From assembly GCA_033239525.1 (NCBI GenBank), contig BSYO01000003.1, positions 1 to 64,000 on the forward strand: a DNA stretch of 64,000 nt, written 5' to 3'. A program made the translations under genes and the position numbers. This DNA comes from Nepenthes gracilis (Eukaryota > Streptophyta > Magnoliopsida > Caryophyllales > Nepenthaceae). The notes beneath the pieces were generated by a model that was not told the origin of the DNA, did no database searches, and was given only the letters and a program-made list of their open reading frames with translations. Each line of letters starts with the position of its first letter. Within the stretch, counting starts at the first letter, position 1. Below are positions 1 to 15,480 of this stretch, in pieces.

Positions 1-530
1 TGCTATTTTGATAGGAGGAGATTATATGTTTGCTATTTTGATAGGAGAGACGTTATTTTTGTTGTTAGGAAGAGATATTATTATTTCTATTAGGGAGAGT
101 TCTTAAATTTTTTAAGAAGGTTGTGATACTTTAATTTATTTTACTGGCTTTACAGATTTTACTACCTTTATTTTGTTGTAAAACTCTTACTACTGTTCCT
201 GTTCTTTTATGACGTGTATATTGTTATACGCTACTGTGCATGATTATTTTCTTTTTATGTTGTTCTAGACATATTATATTTCTTTGTATTATATCTGTTT
301 GTACTAATCATGGTTGACCAGGCAACACAGTTATAGTATCGGCACGGCAATTTCTGATCATACCTGGCTTGACTCTCATGTAGAATTTTTATATTTACTT
401 GTATTATTTTTTTCTCATTAGGTGTAAATTTTTAAGTACACGGGTTCCATCTCAGTGGTGTCTGAACTCATGCTTCTCTTAAATTTTTTTACTTTATGTG
501 TTTTGTCATGAAATTGCCAAAGGGAGAGAT
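1..530 (+). mobile_element. 3' internal tail and polypurine tract of a Ty1/copia element
   Basis: An AT-rich stretch without a usable reading frame ends in a purine-rich tract at 518-530 (CAAAGGGAGAGAT). Plant copia elements carry a tract of this kind immediately upstream of the 3' LTR. The orientation is plus, so gag-pol would lie left of the window. A short direct repeat (TTTGCTATTTTGATAGGAG) occurs twice within 1-50. No pol domain is visible here, so the assignment rests on the tract and on the LTR-like segment that follows. Confidence 0.45.
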
Positions 531-1500
531 TGGGTCATTTTTATAGTTCGCATATTCCATGACCATATTTAGTCATGTGTTAATATTGAGTTGTGTTCAT
601 TGAAGTGCTACATCAATTTATTTTCGTGGCTGTGTGTTCTTGGGTTCCAAAAGCATCATGCCTGTTGTTCGCCTGCTAACAGCTTGAGCTCCAATTCCGG
701 AAGCCCCGCGCCTGCCGTGCACTCGCCATTCATATGAGCCCCGATTCCAGTAACCCTGCGCCTTCCGTGCGCTCACAGGGCGCTCGAGCCTAAAATCTAG
801 TAACCACCCGCTCAAAACTCGCCACCTTCTTGCTTGAGCCTCAATAGGGTTTCCTCTTGAAACCCTAGGTGTGCTCACCGCACGATTAAGCCACGCTCGA
901 GCACTGAGGCAATGGGTATTTTTTTAAATGCGTTTTTTCGAGCTCTATAAATTTCCTCCTTTCGGTTGCCCTACCTTTTTACTGAAGTATTTTTGGAGCG
1001 CCCCTCTTGAGAAAACTTAAACATTTACTCCATTAATCTTTCTACAATTGGGAAAATTGAAATTATATCATTGTGTTTCATGTGCTAACAAATTTTCTAA
1101 CCACCTTCTCTTTACCGATTCAATACTTCTACCCTTCTACCTTCGTTGGCGACGCGGGTATTGTGAAGAAAGAGATTTGGTGGTGTTTTTGCTATTTCAA
1201 GCGGTTTGGAAGAGAAGATTGACGTGAAGACCGAAAAGCGTCCGGTTTCATTACCGTAGGCAAATCTAAAAAGATTCTTGGTAAGAATCACAAGACGGAA
1301 GTAAATCGACTATGTTAGCGCATCTATACCACCCGATCTGTAAATTGACTTTCATAGTACATATCTTCTTTGGCCGTTAAGGCCCGAATGATTTTTCTCG
1401 ATTACCGTAGGTATCAAGTTTTTCATTCGTCACCAAAAATTCTCTTGTTTTTTACTATTGCTTATTGTTGTATACGTTTTATGTATATTATTGGTTTTGA
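531..1500 (+). repeat. Putative 3' LTR of the copia element
   Basis: The segment begins with TG directly after the polypurine tract. It contains a TATA-like box (CTATAAATT, 944-952) in the plus orientation and passes from a GC-rich U3-like part (640-900) to an AT-rich R/U5-like part. The right edge is approximate because the partner LTR is outside the window and no target duplication can be checked. It lies antisense to MCM6 and immediately beyond its last visible exon. Confidence 0.45.
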
Positions 1501-1775
1501 CATCTAGATATAAATATTCTTTACGTGTATTGAATATTTAATTTTGTACTAGTTTCGTTAATATATCAAAGGGTCAAAACTTTATTGTGTAATTTGAGAT
1601 AAAACGTCCTTTCCAGAACTAAGTCCCTGACTTTGCATACTTTTTAAATTCAGCTGCCAAAACGAGTGCAGTGAGGTTTATTGAGTTTCAAGGGCTATCA
1701 ATAAGAGAACATCTAAAATCGTTCAGCAGTGGACGGTTCCAATATGGGGAAAAAAAAGGTGCAAGAGTAGTTTAC

Positions 1776-6366
<4,591 letters not shown>

Positions 6367-6462
6367 TGTTGTTGGGAATTTTATTTCTCTCACTCTTTCG
6401 CCCGCCGTTTCGGAAACTTTGGGAGCTGCTTTACCACAATCTGAGTCTCACATGTAGGGTTC

Positions 6463-6537
6463 TTTGGCGGGAAAATAGGTAGCAGCGAGGAGATTTTCCC
6501 GCCAAATGTGATGGTCATGACATTATTGGCGGGAAAA
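6463..6537. promoter_or_regulatory. Cluster of three E2F-type sites upstream of MCM6
   Basis: Three near-identical sites lie within 75 bp, about 100-170 bp upstream of the MCM6 start codon: TTTGGCGGGAAAA at 6463-6475, TTTTCCCGCCAAA at 6494-6506 (inverted) and ATTGGCGGGAAAA at 6525-6537. They match the E2F consensus TTTSSCGS. Plant MCM genes are known E2F targets switched on at G1/S, so the position and spacing fit S-phase control. A GC-rich patch (CGCCCGCC, near 6400) lies in the presumed 5' UTR. Confidence 0.8.
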
Positions 6538-7067
6538 AATAGGATGTATAACCTTTAAAAATGAAATAATTAGTTTAAAAAAAAAATTATACATGCGTGT
6601 GATGATGAAAAAATAAAAAAACATGTTACGTAATCAACAAAAAAACATGTCAAAGATAAGATTAGTATCTTACAATTGAAGTATTCGGCTAAGTTTACTA
6701 ATTTTAAGTATTTCTACAATTAATTTACAAATGCTAAACAATTTATTCCAATGTATCTCAAATTACATATATTTTTATTGTAAAACGAGGCATTATTCAT
6801 ATTATTAAATATATTTATTGCTAAATAGGAATGGGTATTGAAAAGCTAAGAAAGTTCCTTTCAAATGTAACCAAGTATGACATACAACGACTCAAACAAA
6901 TTTGAAAACCAAAATATAATACCTGATCGTTTGTTGTGGTGGGCTTGAGATTTAAGTGAAAAAAGATAAATGATTCAATGATAGCCTATTCTCCAAGAAT
7001 ATAACTGGTGGCATCTCAAATTTTATATGTATGAAAGATGGATAATGGACAAATTATCTTTGGAGAT
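6538..7067. other. AT-rich spacer between MCM6 promoter and Tat element 1
   Basis: I see no coding potential or recognisable repeat here. It is presumably distal MCM6 upstream sequence, cut off by the retrotransposon that begins near 7068. Confidence 0.5.
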
Positions 7068-7976
7068 TATTGGGTCAAATATCAGTAATGCCCAAGGATC
7101 ACTAGGCCCAATTCAGATAGTAGCGGCCTAGACAATTAACTCAACCCAAAACTCAAAGCGACCTACGTGGCAGTCCAATTTCTGCAGCCAATAGGCACCT
7201 CCTGCAACTCATTAATACAACTGCAGGCAGTAGACGCGGCGCAGAAAGGGCGAGCCAATGAGGGAAGGTCAACCCTGCCAGCCGCAGCTCACACCGTTCC
7301 CTTCACTGGCCAACCAATCATAACGCGAGAATCAGAGCAAGCAAGGTCAACGACGTATGACGGTCTTCTCACTGTCACAAGGCGACAATTGACACTATCG
7401 ACTGCCACCAGCAATCAACGGCCGACGAATCCCTATAGGGAGGATTTTCACGGCCAAAACTCCATATCAATGAGCCTATAAATTTCCTTTCCTTTTACAG
7501 GAAAAGGGGATCCCAATCTGATTCGGAATCACTAATCTGAGCCTAAGCATTGAGACAAAGACTCATCGAATTCCTGCTCTTAGACTTACGTCCAACGCCA
7601 ACCTTTCACAGCCTCTTTAAAGCTACCAAAGTGAGTCACTCGTTACAGTGCATCTAGGGAGACAGGCCTCCCACAAAACGCTCATCGAGTCGCATACTCT
7701 TGTATCTACACACTCTCACCACACACTCAGCATATTTTTGCGTATCTCTTAGCGTTCGCCCCCTTTTTGTTCATTACGAGGGATTACTGACTTGAGCGTC
7801 GAAGTATTTTCAGTGAAAAAAATCTAGCCGACCTCTGACCTCTTGCTAGTAGTTTGTATTGTGCAAGTTCTAGGTTAATAGCGACGGAGATCGAACCCAC
7901 TCATGATCCTGTCCGGACGACAAGGAATCCGAAGGCTCCCTAATCCGTATGATAACTAGATACTCTAGACGCAACA
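7068..7976 (+). repeat. 5' LTR of Tat element 1
   Basis: The start TATTGGGTCAAAT aligns with the LTR start of element 2 (TGTTGGGTCAAAT), with the terminal TG mutated to TA. The end GCAACA at 7971-7976 lies directly before the primer-binding site. A TATA box (CCTATAAATT, 7475-7484) sits mid-LTR. Length is 909 bp, close to the 851 and 889 bp LTRs of element 2. Confidence 0.8.
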
Positions 7977-7977
7977 T

Positions 7978-7995
7978 TGGCACCGTTTGTGAAAA
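7978..7995 (+). other. Primer-binding site of Tat element 1
   Basis: TGGCACCGTTTGTGAAAA begins one base after the LTR. The element 2 site is nearly the same (TGGCACCGTCTGTGGGAAC), so minus-strand priming uses the same kind of tRNA. I do not assign the tRNA. Confidence 0.65.
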
Positions 7996-8058
7996 TACGA
8001 CAAAAAGTCTAACGTCTCCCCTCAACACTCACTCCCTTACACCAAGATAGTCAACACC

Positions 8059-9130
8059 ATGGCGCAAGCCAGTGTGCCAGCAAGAGACGCCGCTACTCAC
8101 GGCTACAACCCCTCAGTGGGTAACCGTGTCGACAAGCGGCCGCAACCTGACGTCCACAAGTTGGCCGCCGAAATGGGCGACACGAGGTTGATGCTTCGAG
8201 CCGTTTGCAACTGGACGGGCACTTAGTGGATGGGGGCTACTCCTCCAACATCTCAGGCGTCATCCTCCAAACGAGGAAGGCATCATACCAAAGTCCCCAA
8301 GGGCAGATTAGATTGGCCTGACGATGCCGAGGGACAAGCGGCTTTCAACAGTAGGGCCCAAATAGCGAATGAAAGCAACCCTAGACTGGACGAGCGGAAG
8401 AAGGGCCCATAGCGGCACAACCCCCACAACTCCCACAGTGAAAGGAGGCAAACAACAACTGGCTCGTACAGCGCGCAGCCCCCCGTTCGAGAAGATGTCG
8501 CAACCAGCATTCCCAGCAGAACCCTCAGGGTCATACGGAACTTCGCAACATCAACAACGTGCGGAGAAGTGGGTCCGACCGGTCGATAGAGGAAAAGGTG
8601 AAGGTAATTTGGAACCACATGTTCAAGGAAAAGCCCGTACAATTTTCTACTAACTTGCGGAGGACACCCATCACCATGGACATCCGGACCCAGCCACTTC
8701 CAGACAAGTTTAAATACCAACGCTGGACGGATATGACGGGAGTAAGGATCTAATAGACCACCTCAACTACTTCCGACTCACCTATCCCTCCATAGAGCGA
8801 GCGAGGCCGTGATGTGTCAGTATTTCCCCATCACCCTCAAAGAGGACTCGCTGCTTTGGTTCCATAGCCTCCCACCAAACTTCATCCGCTTCTTCGACGA
8901 GCTCGCAGATTGCTTCTTAAGCTAGTTTGCCTCAGAAGGAGGGAGAAAAAGTAACCATGGCACCTGGTCCTCCTCCGCCAGAGGTCGGAAAGCGCGAAAC
9001 GGTTCCTTAACCACTTTATCACTGAAGCACGCCGGATCCCCCAACTCTCTAAAGAGTTGAAGCTTAACGCTTTCATTGCCAAATTGGCAACAGGGGACTT
9101 TTTCAAGTACTTATCGCACTAACGCCCTCA
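8059..9130 (+). pseudogene. gag remnant of Tat element 1
   Basis: An ATG at 8059 follows the primer site by about 65 bp. The N-terminal region (to about 8410) has a stop at 8224 but aligns with the gag start of element 2 through the shared motif WMGATPP. A capsid-like part follows at about 8650-9130, with the degenerate hallmark of plant gypsy gag (DHLNYFR, then FP and a tryptophan-like patch), now in several frames. Gag would form the particle that encloses the RNA. There are many stops, so no product is expected. Confidence 0.65.
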
Positions 9131-9244
9131 GTCCTTCCCAGAAGCTAAAGTCATCGCCCGAGCTTATATCTCAGCGGAAGAATCCAATGAGGTAAAGAGT
9201 CCTGAATGTGCAGACTGCCCCCTGGAAGGATGTAAGCCAGCCGT

Positions 9245-10335
9245 TGGGAAGAGGAGCAACGGTGACAGCAACCACTTCCAGGAACGCCGCAAGCAGCCGC
9301 GACCTTCGCCGAAATCTAAGGAGTACGGCCCAACGTCCCCAACTCTCCTAAATGATACCCGTCCAAACATTGTGATGCAGATCTAGGATGAGAAGTTCTT
9401 CAAATGGCCAAAGGCACCGAAGGGCACGAGCGGTGGAGACCAGATGAAATATTGTCAGTACCACCACTGCTTGGGACATTCTACGGAAAATGTCAGACCT
9501 TGTAGCAAGAGATAAAAGACCTGATCTGCCATGGACATTTCAAATGGTTCATGAATGGTTCTTTGAAGGCCTCCGTAGCCTCAAAAAGCGAGGCGAGCGA
9601 GCCTCCGAGGAACCATACGGCCGCTGGCGTGATCAGCATGATCTCAATTGGGCCAGCCAAAAGTAGCTGGCGGGCGCAGCCTGGGCAGGCTTTCTGTAGC
9701 AAGAGAGTGAGAGTAAAGGATAGAAGTGATGTCATTGACTTTAGCAGCAATGATATGGCACATGTAACTTTCCTCCATTCTAATCCCCCGTTAGGAAGTG
9801 GAGCAACGGCGACAGCAACCACTTCTAAGAACACCACAAGCAGCCGAGGCCTTTGCTAAGATCTAAGAAGGAGTATGAACCAACGTCCCCCACTCTCCTA
9901 AATGATACTCACACAAACATCGTGATGCAAATCTAGGATGAGAAGTTCTTGTGTGGAGTGAAGGCGCTGAAGGACCCATCAGATTTAAATCTTTGTCGGT
10001 ACCACTACTGCTTGGGACATTCTCCGGAGAATTGTCGGACCTTGTAGCAGGAGATAGAGGACATGATCTGCCGTGGACATTTCAAACGGTTCATGAATGG
10101 TTCTTTGCGGGACCCGCAACCTTAGAAAGTGAGGCGAGCGAGCCTCCGAGGAACCATATAGCCGCTAGCATAATCAGCAAGATCTCAACTGGGCTAGCTA
10201 AAAGTTAGCAGACATGCGCAGCCTAGGCAGGCTTCCTGCAGCAAGAGAGCGAGAGTAAGAGATAAGAGTAATGTCATTAACTTTAGCAACGATGATATGG
10301 CACGTGTAACTTTTTCCCATTCTAATCCTCTTATT
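9245..10335 (+). repeat. Tandem duplication (~545 bp x2) inside gag/protease of element 1
   Basis: Copy A (about 9245-9790) and copy B (about 9791-10335) align along their length. For example ATCTAGGATGAGAAGTTCTT occurs at 9381 and 9931, and TTCATGAATGG occurs at 9548 and 10090. Each copy holds a zinc-knuckle-like stretch (YHHCLGHSTEN in A, YHYCLGHSPENC in B), the gag tail, and the beginning of protease. Elements 2 and 3 do not show the duplication. Confidence 0.8.
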
Positions 10336-10461
10336 GTATCCACTCTCGTTTCAGATGATACGGTCGATTACCAACTGAAACGAGTCTTTATCGTTAATAG
10401 AAGCTCTTAAAATTTGCTGTATCTTAATACTTTCTTCAAACTTGGATTGAGGTGAAACCAG

Positions 10462-10725
10462 ATGAAAGCAGCTGATGGTCCTCTGTACGGCCTGGATAAC
10501 AAACCTACACTTGTGCAGGGAGAAATCCAACTAAAGATCACGATAGAAACTTACCCGCATACTGCAATGCGAGAGTTAACGTTCCTTCTTGTTGATCTAC
10601 TGTCCATCTACAACACCATCCTAGGCAGACCATTCCTCGCGTCATTCGGGACTGTTACTTCGATCCCTCATTTGAATGTGAAGTTTTTGACTTCATGCGA
10701 CGTGGGAGAGGTGCTCGGTGATTAG
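10462..10725 (+). pseudogene. Aspartic protease C-terminal part of Tat element 1
   Basis: An open stretch of 87 codons contains the plant gypsy protease end motif YNTILGRPFLASFG, followed by SIPHLNVKF. This is the part that follows the catalytic Asp in the family. The catalytic DNGSS region just upstream is degraded (near 10390-10420). The protease would release mature Gag and Pol proteins. Confidence 0.7.
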
Positions 10726-10799
10726 GTGAAAAGGCGAACGTGCTACTGTTCCAAGTCACCCTAGTGATGCCTGATCGTATGGACAAAGACTTGGATCTC

Positions 10800-12320
10800 T
10801 GGGATGAAGCCACGCTGCAACAAGCTCAGTAAGTTCAAGCAACCGAAGTGGTTCCTTTGGACCCTGCTGAGCCGAAGAAGTGCGTGCACATCAGCGGCTC
10901 TCTCACTGCGACTAACCACAACCGGCTCATTAACTTCCTCCGGAAGAACTCCGACTTGTTCGCATGGGTCCCTACAGACATGCCCGGGATACCAGCCAGA
11001 GTAATGGTCCACAAGTTGAGCCTCGATCCCAATCACAAGTCCGTCAGGCTAAAGTGCAAGAACCGCTCCATCGAGAAGTTAGTAACTATAAGAGATGAAG
11101 TGAAGAGACTGCTAGATGTCAGATTCATAAGGGAAGTCTAACATCCGAATTGGCTATCCAACATCGTGCTCGCTAGTGACAAATGTGCGTGGACTTCACT
11201 GACATGAATAAAGTCCTGTCCTAAAGACAACTTCTTAATCCCTCGAATCGATCAATTAGTGGATTCCACGTCTGAGTATGAGCTCTTGAGCTTCATAGAT
11301 GCTTACTCAAACTATAACCACGTCTGAGTATGAGCTCTTGAGCTTCATAGACGCTTACTCAGACTATAACCAAATCAGGATGGACCTGAATCATGAGGAA
11401 CACACCTCCTTCATAACCGACTAGTGAACGTATTGCTACAAGATCATGCCTTTCGACCTCAAGAATGTCGAGATAACCTACCAGCGTCTTGTGAACAAAA
11501 TGTTTGAAGCCCAGATTAGAACAAACGTGGAGGTATACATTGACGACATGCTCATCAAAAGTAGAATAGTCGGTGACCATGTTCATGATCTGGAGGAGAC
11601 CTTCCAGCTGCTCCGAGCTCACAAGATGAAGCTCAACCCAGCCAAGTGTGTATTCAGGGTAACTTTTGGAAAGTTTTTAGGCTTTATTATGTCTCAACGC
11701 GGCATAGAAGCGAAGCCAGATAAAATCAGAGCCATCCTTGATATGAGCCCTCCGTGGACCGTGAAGTAAGTTCAAGAACTCACAAGGTAGTTGGCATCCC
11801 TATCATGGTTTCTAGCCAAATCTGCAAAGAAGTATTTGCCATTCTTCAAGATGTTCAAAGGAACAAAAGCGTCAGGATTCCAGTGGACGGACGAGTGCAA
11901 GGAAGTATTCTAAGAGCTAAAGGCATATCTCGTCTGTCCGCCTCACCTGTGCTCACCATCCGCGGGTGAGGATCTGTACCTCTACCTAGCCACGTTAGAT
12001 ATGGCGCTCAGCTCAGTGCTCGTCAGAGAATACGAGAGCACACAGCGACTAGTATACTACGTGAGTGGGGTATTGATGGACACGGAGACTTGGTACCCAC
12101 ATGGGGAGAGGATTGCGCTAACCCTCACCTATTCCGCGCGAAAAGGTGAGGCCCTACTTTAGGCGCACGGATCATTGTGCTAACGGATCAACCCCTGAAG
12201 TCAATCCTTCAGAAGCCAGAGACCTCTGGGTGACTGGTCAAATAGGCAATAGAGTTGGGCAAGTTCGACATGGAGTTCCGATCATGACCAGCCCTTAAGG
12301 GCGAGGCTTTAGCGGATTTC
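10800..12320 (+). pseudogene. Reverse transcriptase and first RNase H of Tat element 1
   Basis: RT motifs appear in order: FAWVPTDMPGI, then VRFIREV, then a degraded WRMCVDFTD region. Next come AYSNYN (duplicated), MPFDLKNVEITYQRLVNKMF, the active site EVYIDDMLIKS (about 11540), and KFLGFIMSQRGIEAKPDKI. The connection/first RNase H (LYLYLATLDMALSSVLVREY) follows at about 11970-12050. The YIDD active site is intact. The frame is broken by stops near 11141, 11424 and 11767, by a 52 bp duplication, and by further frameshifts. Confidence 0.8.
11268..11371 (+). repeat. 52 bp tandem duplication inside RT of element 1
   Basis: The segment beginning ACGTCTGAGTATGAGCTC occurs at 11268 and again at 11320, differing at only a few bases. 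It covers the RT motif around ELLSFIDAYS, which holds the first catalytic aspartate. The length is not a multiple of three, so it shifts the frame. Confidence 0.85.
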
Positions 12321-12392
12321 ATCGTCGATGCGGCGACCCCAACTCTAGACACCTCATATAGCCCGAAAAGCCTGGATGCACCAGACGTTCCC

Positions 12393-12800
12393 GTGTGGAT
12401 CCTGAATATAGACGGATCATTAACCCAGACAGGTAGCAGAGTTGGAGTTGTGCTTAGAACTCCAGACGAGACAGAGATTAAATACTCTGTTATGCTAACT
12501 TTCCCTGCCACCGATAATGTGGCAGAGTATGAAGCCCTTCTTGCGGGACTTCATCTGGCAAAGGAATGCCTCGCAAAGTCGCTGGTCGTGCGCAACAACT
12601 CGGAGTTAGTAGTCAATCAGATCCAAGGAGCCTTCGAGGCATCTAACCCTCAACTCGTAAGGTATCTGGTGAAAGCAAAAGCCCAAATCTAGGCATTCGA
12701 AAGCTTCAAAATTGAACACATCCTCAGAGCCGAAAGCTGAAAAGCCAACCAGTTGGCGAGGGATAAGCTGCAATATCTCCGGAGCAGTATGCTAGGAGCA
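12393..12800 (+). pseudogene. Second (plant-like) RNase H of Tat element 1
   Basis: This is a 100-codon open stretch with NIDGSLTQTGSRVGVVLRT, FPATDNVAEYEALLAGL and a NNSELVVNQIQGAFEA motif. The first Asp (NIDG) and the Glu (AEYE) are present. The third catalytic Asp, normally SDS, is replaced by Asn (NNS). A TAG stop follows AKAQI at 12690. The enzyme would remove RNA from RNA-DNA hybrids. Confidence 0.8.
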
Positions 12801-12919
12801 TGCGGGAAATCATGGCTGCACCAATTGTGGATGGTCCAGACCAAGAAGTGTTGCAGGCCAGCGAGGGCGACAATTGGATAACCCCATACCACAAGTATCC
12901 GGCGGATGAAATGTTGCCT

Positions 12920-12935
12920 GCGAACACCGACCTCA
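12920..12935 (+). other. Junction of integrase deletion in element 1
   Basis: Sequence matching the start of the integrase region of element 3 (GCGAACACC, 40781 there) runs directly into sequence matching its end (CTCAGGAAATATTATCAGTA, like 41892 onward there). About 1.1 kb encoding integrase is missing. Short homology (GCGA and ACC) occurs at both edges in element 3. Confidence 0.65.
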
Positions 12936-13146
12936 GGAAATATTATCAGTAGGCCAGCGCCAACCCCAAGTAAGATATACAGGCACAACATAAGGAATGC
13001 ATTGTGTTTCCATTTAATAAAATTAATTATTTTTACAATATTGTGTGTTCATTCATACGGGTGTTTGCATACATGACATTTTAAAAAGTGAAATGACCTA
13101 GACTGCCCCTAAGTCGGGGGGATCTTCATCCGTCTGTAAAATAAAG

Positions 13147-13420
13147 CCTTGGCTCTGTGCCAGACGGCTCAAAAGCAGCCATATCCAAATCTTGACTCTG
13201 CGTTGAAAGGCCCAAAGCGGCCCTCAAAACCATGGCTCCGTGCCAAGTGGCCTAAAAGCTGCCATATCATAATCTCAACTCCGCATCGAAAGGCTCGAAG
13301 TGGGCCAAAAACCTTGACTCTGTGCCAACTGGCCTAAAATCGGTTACATTCGAATCTCGACTCCACGTCGAAAGGCCCACAGCGGCCTAAAAACCTTGGT
13401 TTCGTACCAGGTGACCCATG
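13147..13420 (+). repeat. ~82 bp post-pol tandem repeat of element 1
   Basis: Four units begin with a CCTTGGCTCCGTGCC-like motif at about 13147, 13230, 13312 and 13393, with a period of about 82 bp. Each unit alternates this motif with a GAAAGGCCCAAAGCGGCC-like motif. The same period recurs after pol in element 3 (42111 onward) and element 2 (22282 onward). Confidence 0.75.
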
Positions 13421-13999
13421 CTGTCAAAATATAAGGCTTGAGGCTTTTGAAGTCCCCAATACGTGGCCACCAAAACCTTAGGGGGTAAGAATGGCAAGCA
13501 TGTAGCGACCTTCCCCTAGAGAAGAGAGAGCATCCTCAGTCTACGATGGTTGTGGGCTAAGACCGTGCACACGAGAGTGACGATGCCTTAGTGGGTCCGA
13601 GCACCTAAGACAGGTATCATGTTTGAAAAGGTCTAAAACCCAGAGTCCGGCTGCTGTGGCGTGAAAACCCAGTTGGCCCTTGGTGTGGCTCCACCGGGCT
13701 TGCGATGACATCCACTTTATTGGACAGAGCTTCCCATTAAACGTGCAAGATCGATAACATCCTCTGATGAACGATGAGTACATCGCGAGAAGGTATCGGA
13801 TCGGAGCCTTAGCGACAATAGCTTCACAGCTTAGCTGTTAAAATAGGAGTTGTGATTCCAAAAATTATATCGTGCACTCAAAGACACCAAATGCAAGAAA
13901 AATAGTTGCCCTCCATTATTATGTATACGCAAGGATACAAGGCGTTGTCAAATAATAGAAAAGGAAAAGGAGCTATACAAAAATAGTGTTGGCCCTACA
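13421..13999 (+). other. Conserved noncoding spacer between pol repeats and antisense ORF, element 1
   Basis: No coding potential is seen. Blocks around CTACGATGG, GACGATGCC and CCCAGCT-like motifs recur in the same order after the repeats of element 3 (42480-42740). This suggests a conserved untranslated or regulatory region, not random spacer. Confidence 0.5.
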
Positions 14000-14005
14000 G
14001 ATCTG

Positions 14006-15258
14006 ATGGGCCAGCCTCTTCTAAGAAGTCTCTCAAGTGGGAGCTATCAGAGATCTCAGTGTTCCCAGATGAAAGATGCCCACGGAAACACCCGGAAGCA
14101 CGACGGTGGCAATCTTACAGCACAGGCGGATGCCATCCCAGAACCTGATATCGAGTGTGAGGCATACCTCTCTGGTGTGAGCCACAGCTTGGGGTCAATG
14201 GAAAGGCGAGAGATGTCATCCTCCAAAATGGAGGTCAATCCCCTCAGCTACTCAACCTCCGGCCTTAGTCGCTTGCCATCCTGCGCTAGCCGCTCACTCT
14301 CCTCCCTCAGGCGCTCGCTTTCCTGCATCAGTCGCCTATTATCCTCTCTCAGCCTATCATTTTCCTCCATGAACACTACAATTTCAACTCCCATGCGTTA
14401 GGTTGTCTCCTGCTCAGACTCTTCTCTGACACGGTGAAAGTATCCGCGTAGTTGAGCGAACACCGCATCGAGGAACCTGGGTGCCCCAGGGACCTACAAG
14501 GAAAAATAAAAGATCAGAAATTCTCAGAGTTCCAGCCAGCAGAGGAACACGCGATCCAGGACAATCATACCTAAGTGAGGGACGCATCTGTGTGATGTGG
14601 ACCGCCTCCTGACGCTAACAAGCTCGGGAGCTTTATGTGTTCGGCAACCAGCTCCGCGGAGTTGGGAATGTTTGGAGCCATGGGTGATGGAGGAATGCTT
14701 GGGGGCTCTGGCTCCTGAACCATCCCTGCCGAGATAGTCCCTATAGCCAAGTTAACGCTAGGTGGACTACCAACCTGTCCGGCTTTGACTTCCTCCTCAG
14801 TGGCAAAACTCTCCTTGGCACACGCCTCCAAAGGCGCCCTATCAAGCTATCCGATAAGCTCTGGAGTCCCTGCTAGCTCTGACACAGGCTCCAAAGCGCT
14901 AGCATCCTCGGCCTCTTCAGAATCTGGCGCGTCGATCTCTACAATTAGCACGCCCCTAATAGCCGCCTCCTGTGGCTCTATATCAATGAAGGGACCCACG
15001 GCAGACTATCCTCTGGAATGAAGATCCACCATGGGAATGCGATACCCAACCAACGCCGCGGCGAGAATCAGCAAATGCTCGGCGACAAAAGTATCAATGC
15101 CCGCTTTGGAGTGGAGCGCACAACACGTGCTGATGGCCCCACAGCTAGCCTCCACGACCTCCTTGTGGAAGTACCTCCAGCTTCTCTCAGTCTCTTCAAC
15201 GGAGCCTCCACCTCTTCATTTGAATAAGTCTCTAGAAGCGAGAAACTCTCCCCCACGT
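14006..15258 (-). pseudogene. Antisense ORF of Tat element 1 (C-terminal half)
   Basis: Read on the minus strand from about 15258, this matches the antisense gene of element 2. The linker motif NEEVEAPLKRLREAGGTSTRR (15160-15230) matches DDEEIEASLKRLREAGGTS there. An acidic, Pro/Ser-rich stretch follows, then an intron (14494-14570, GTATGATT...TTGTAG), and then a coiled-coil-like part (repeated LREESERLxQD patterns around 14280-14350). The end motif SSHLRDFLEEAGPSDL near 14000 corresponds to RSHLRNFLGKAGLSDP. The N-terminal PF04195-like part is absent because the element is truncated at 15258. Stops and frameshifts are present. Function is unknown. Confidence 0.7.
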
Positions 15259-15261
15259 ATT

Positions 15262-15480
15262 CACGCGCGCACACACACAAACACACATATATATACTGCC
15301 AACACATACATTCGCCAACCTGGAAGCATGGGCACACATCATCACACCTTGACACCTTTAAACACACACATATTCACATATATATATATATATTTATACA
15401 TACACAGCATACCATAAATGTATTTATACATACACAGCATACCATAAATGTATTTATACTTGTATATACACTCACATTTG
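15262..15480. repeat. CA/TA-rich microsatellite with a perfect 30 bp duplication
   Basis: CACACA and TATATA runs mark the truncation end of element 1. Positions 15391-15420 and 15421-15450 are identical 30-mers, suggesting a very recent duplication by slippage. Confidence 0.8.

Larger units (their letters stand above)
7068..15258 (+). mobile_element. Ty3/gypsy Tat-lineage element 1, degenerate and 3'-truncated
   Basis: The order is 5' LTR, primer-binding site, gag, protease, RT, two RNase H regions, post-pol tandem repeat, antisense ORF. The double RNase H (old gypsy type plus a second plant-like one) and the antisense ORF between pol and the 3' LTR are both features of the Tat lineage (Retand, Grande, Ogre relatives). 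Integrase is missing. Homology to the other Tat copies stops near 15258, where a microsatellite begins. The upstream part of the antisense gene and the 3' LTR are absent. Many stops and frameshifts make it non-functional. Confidence 0.85.
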
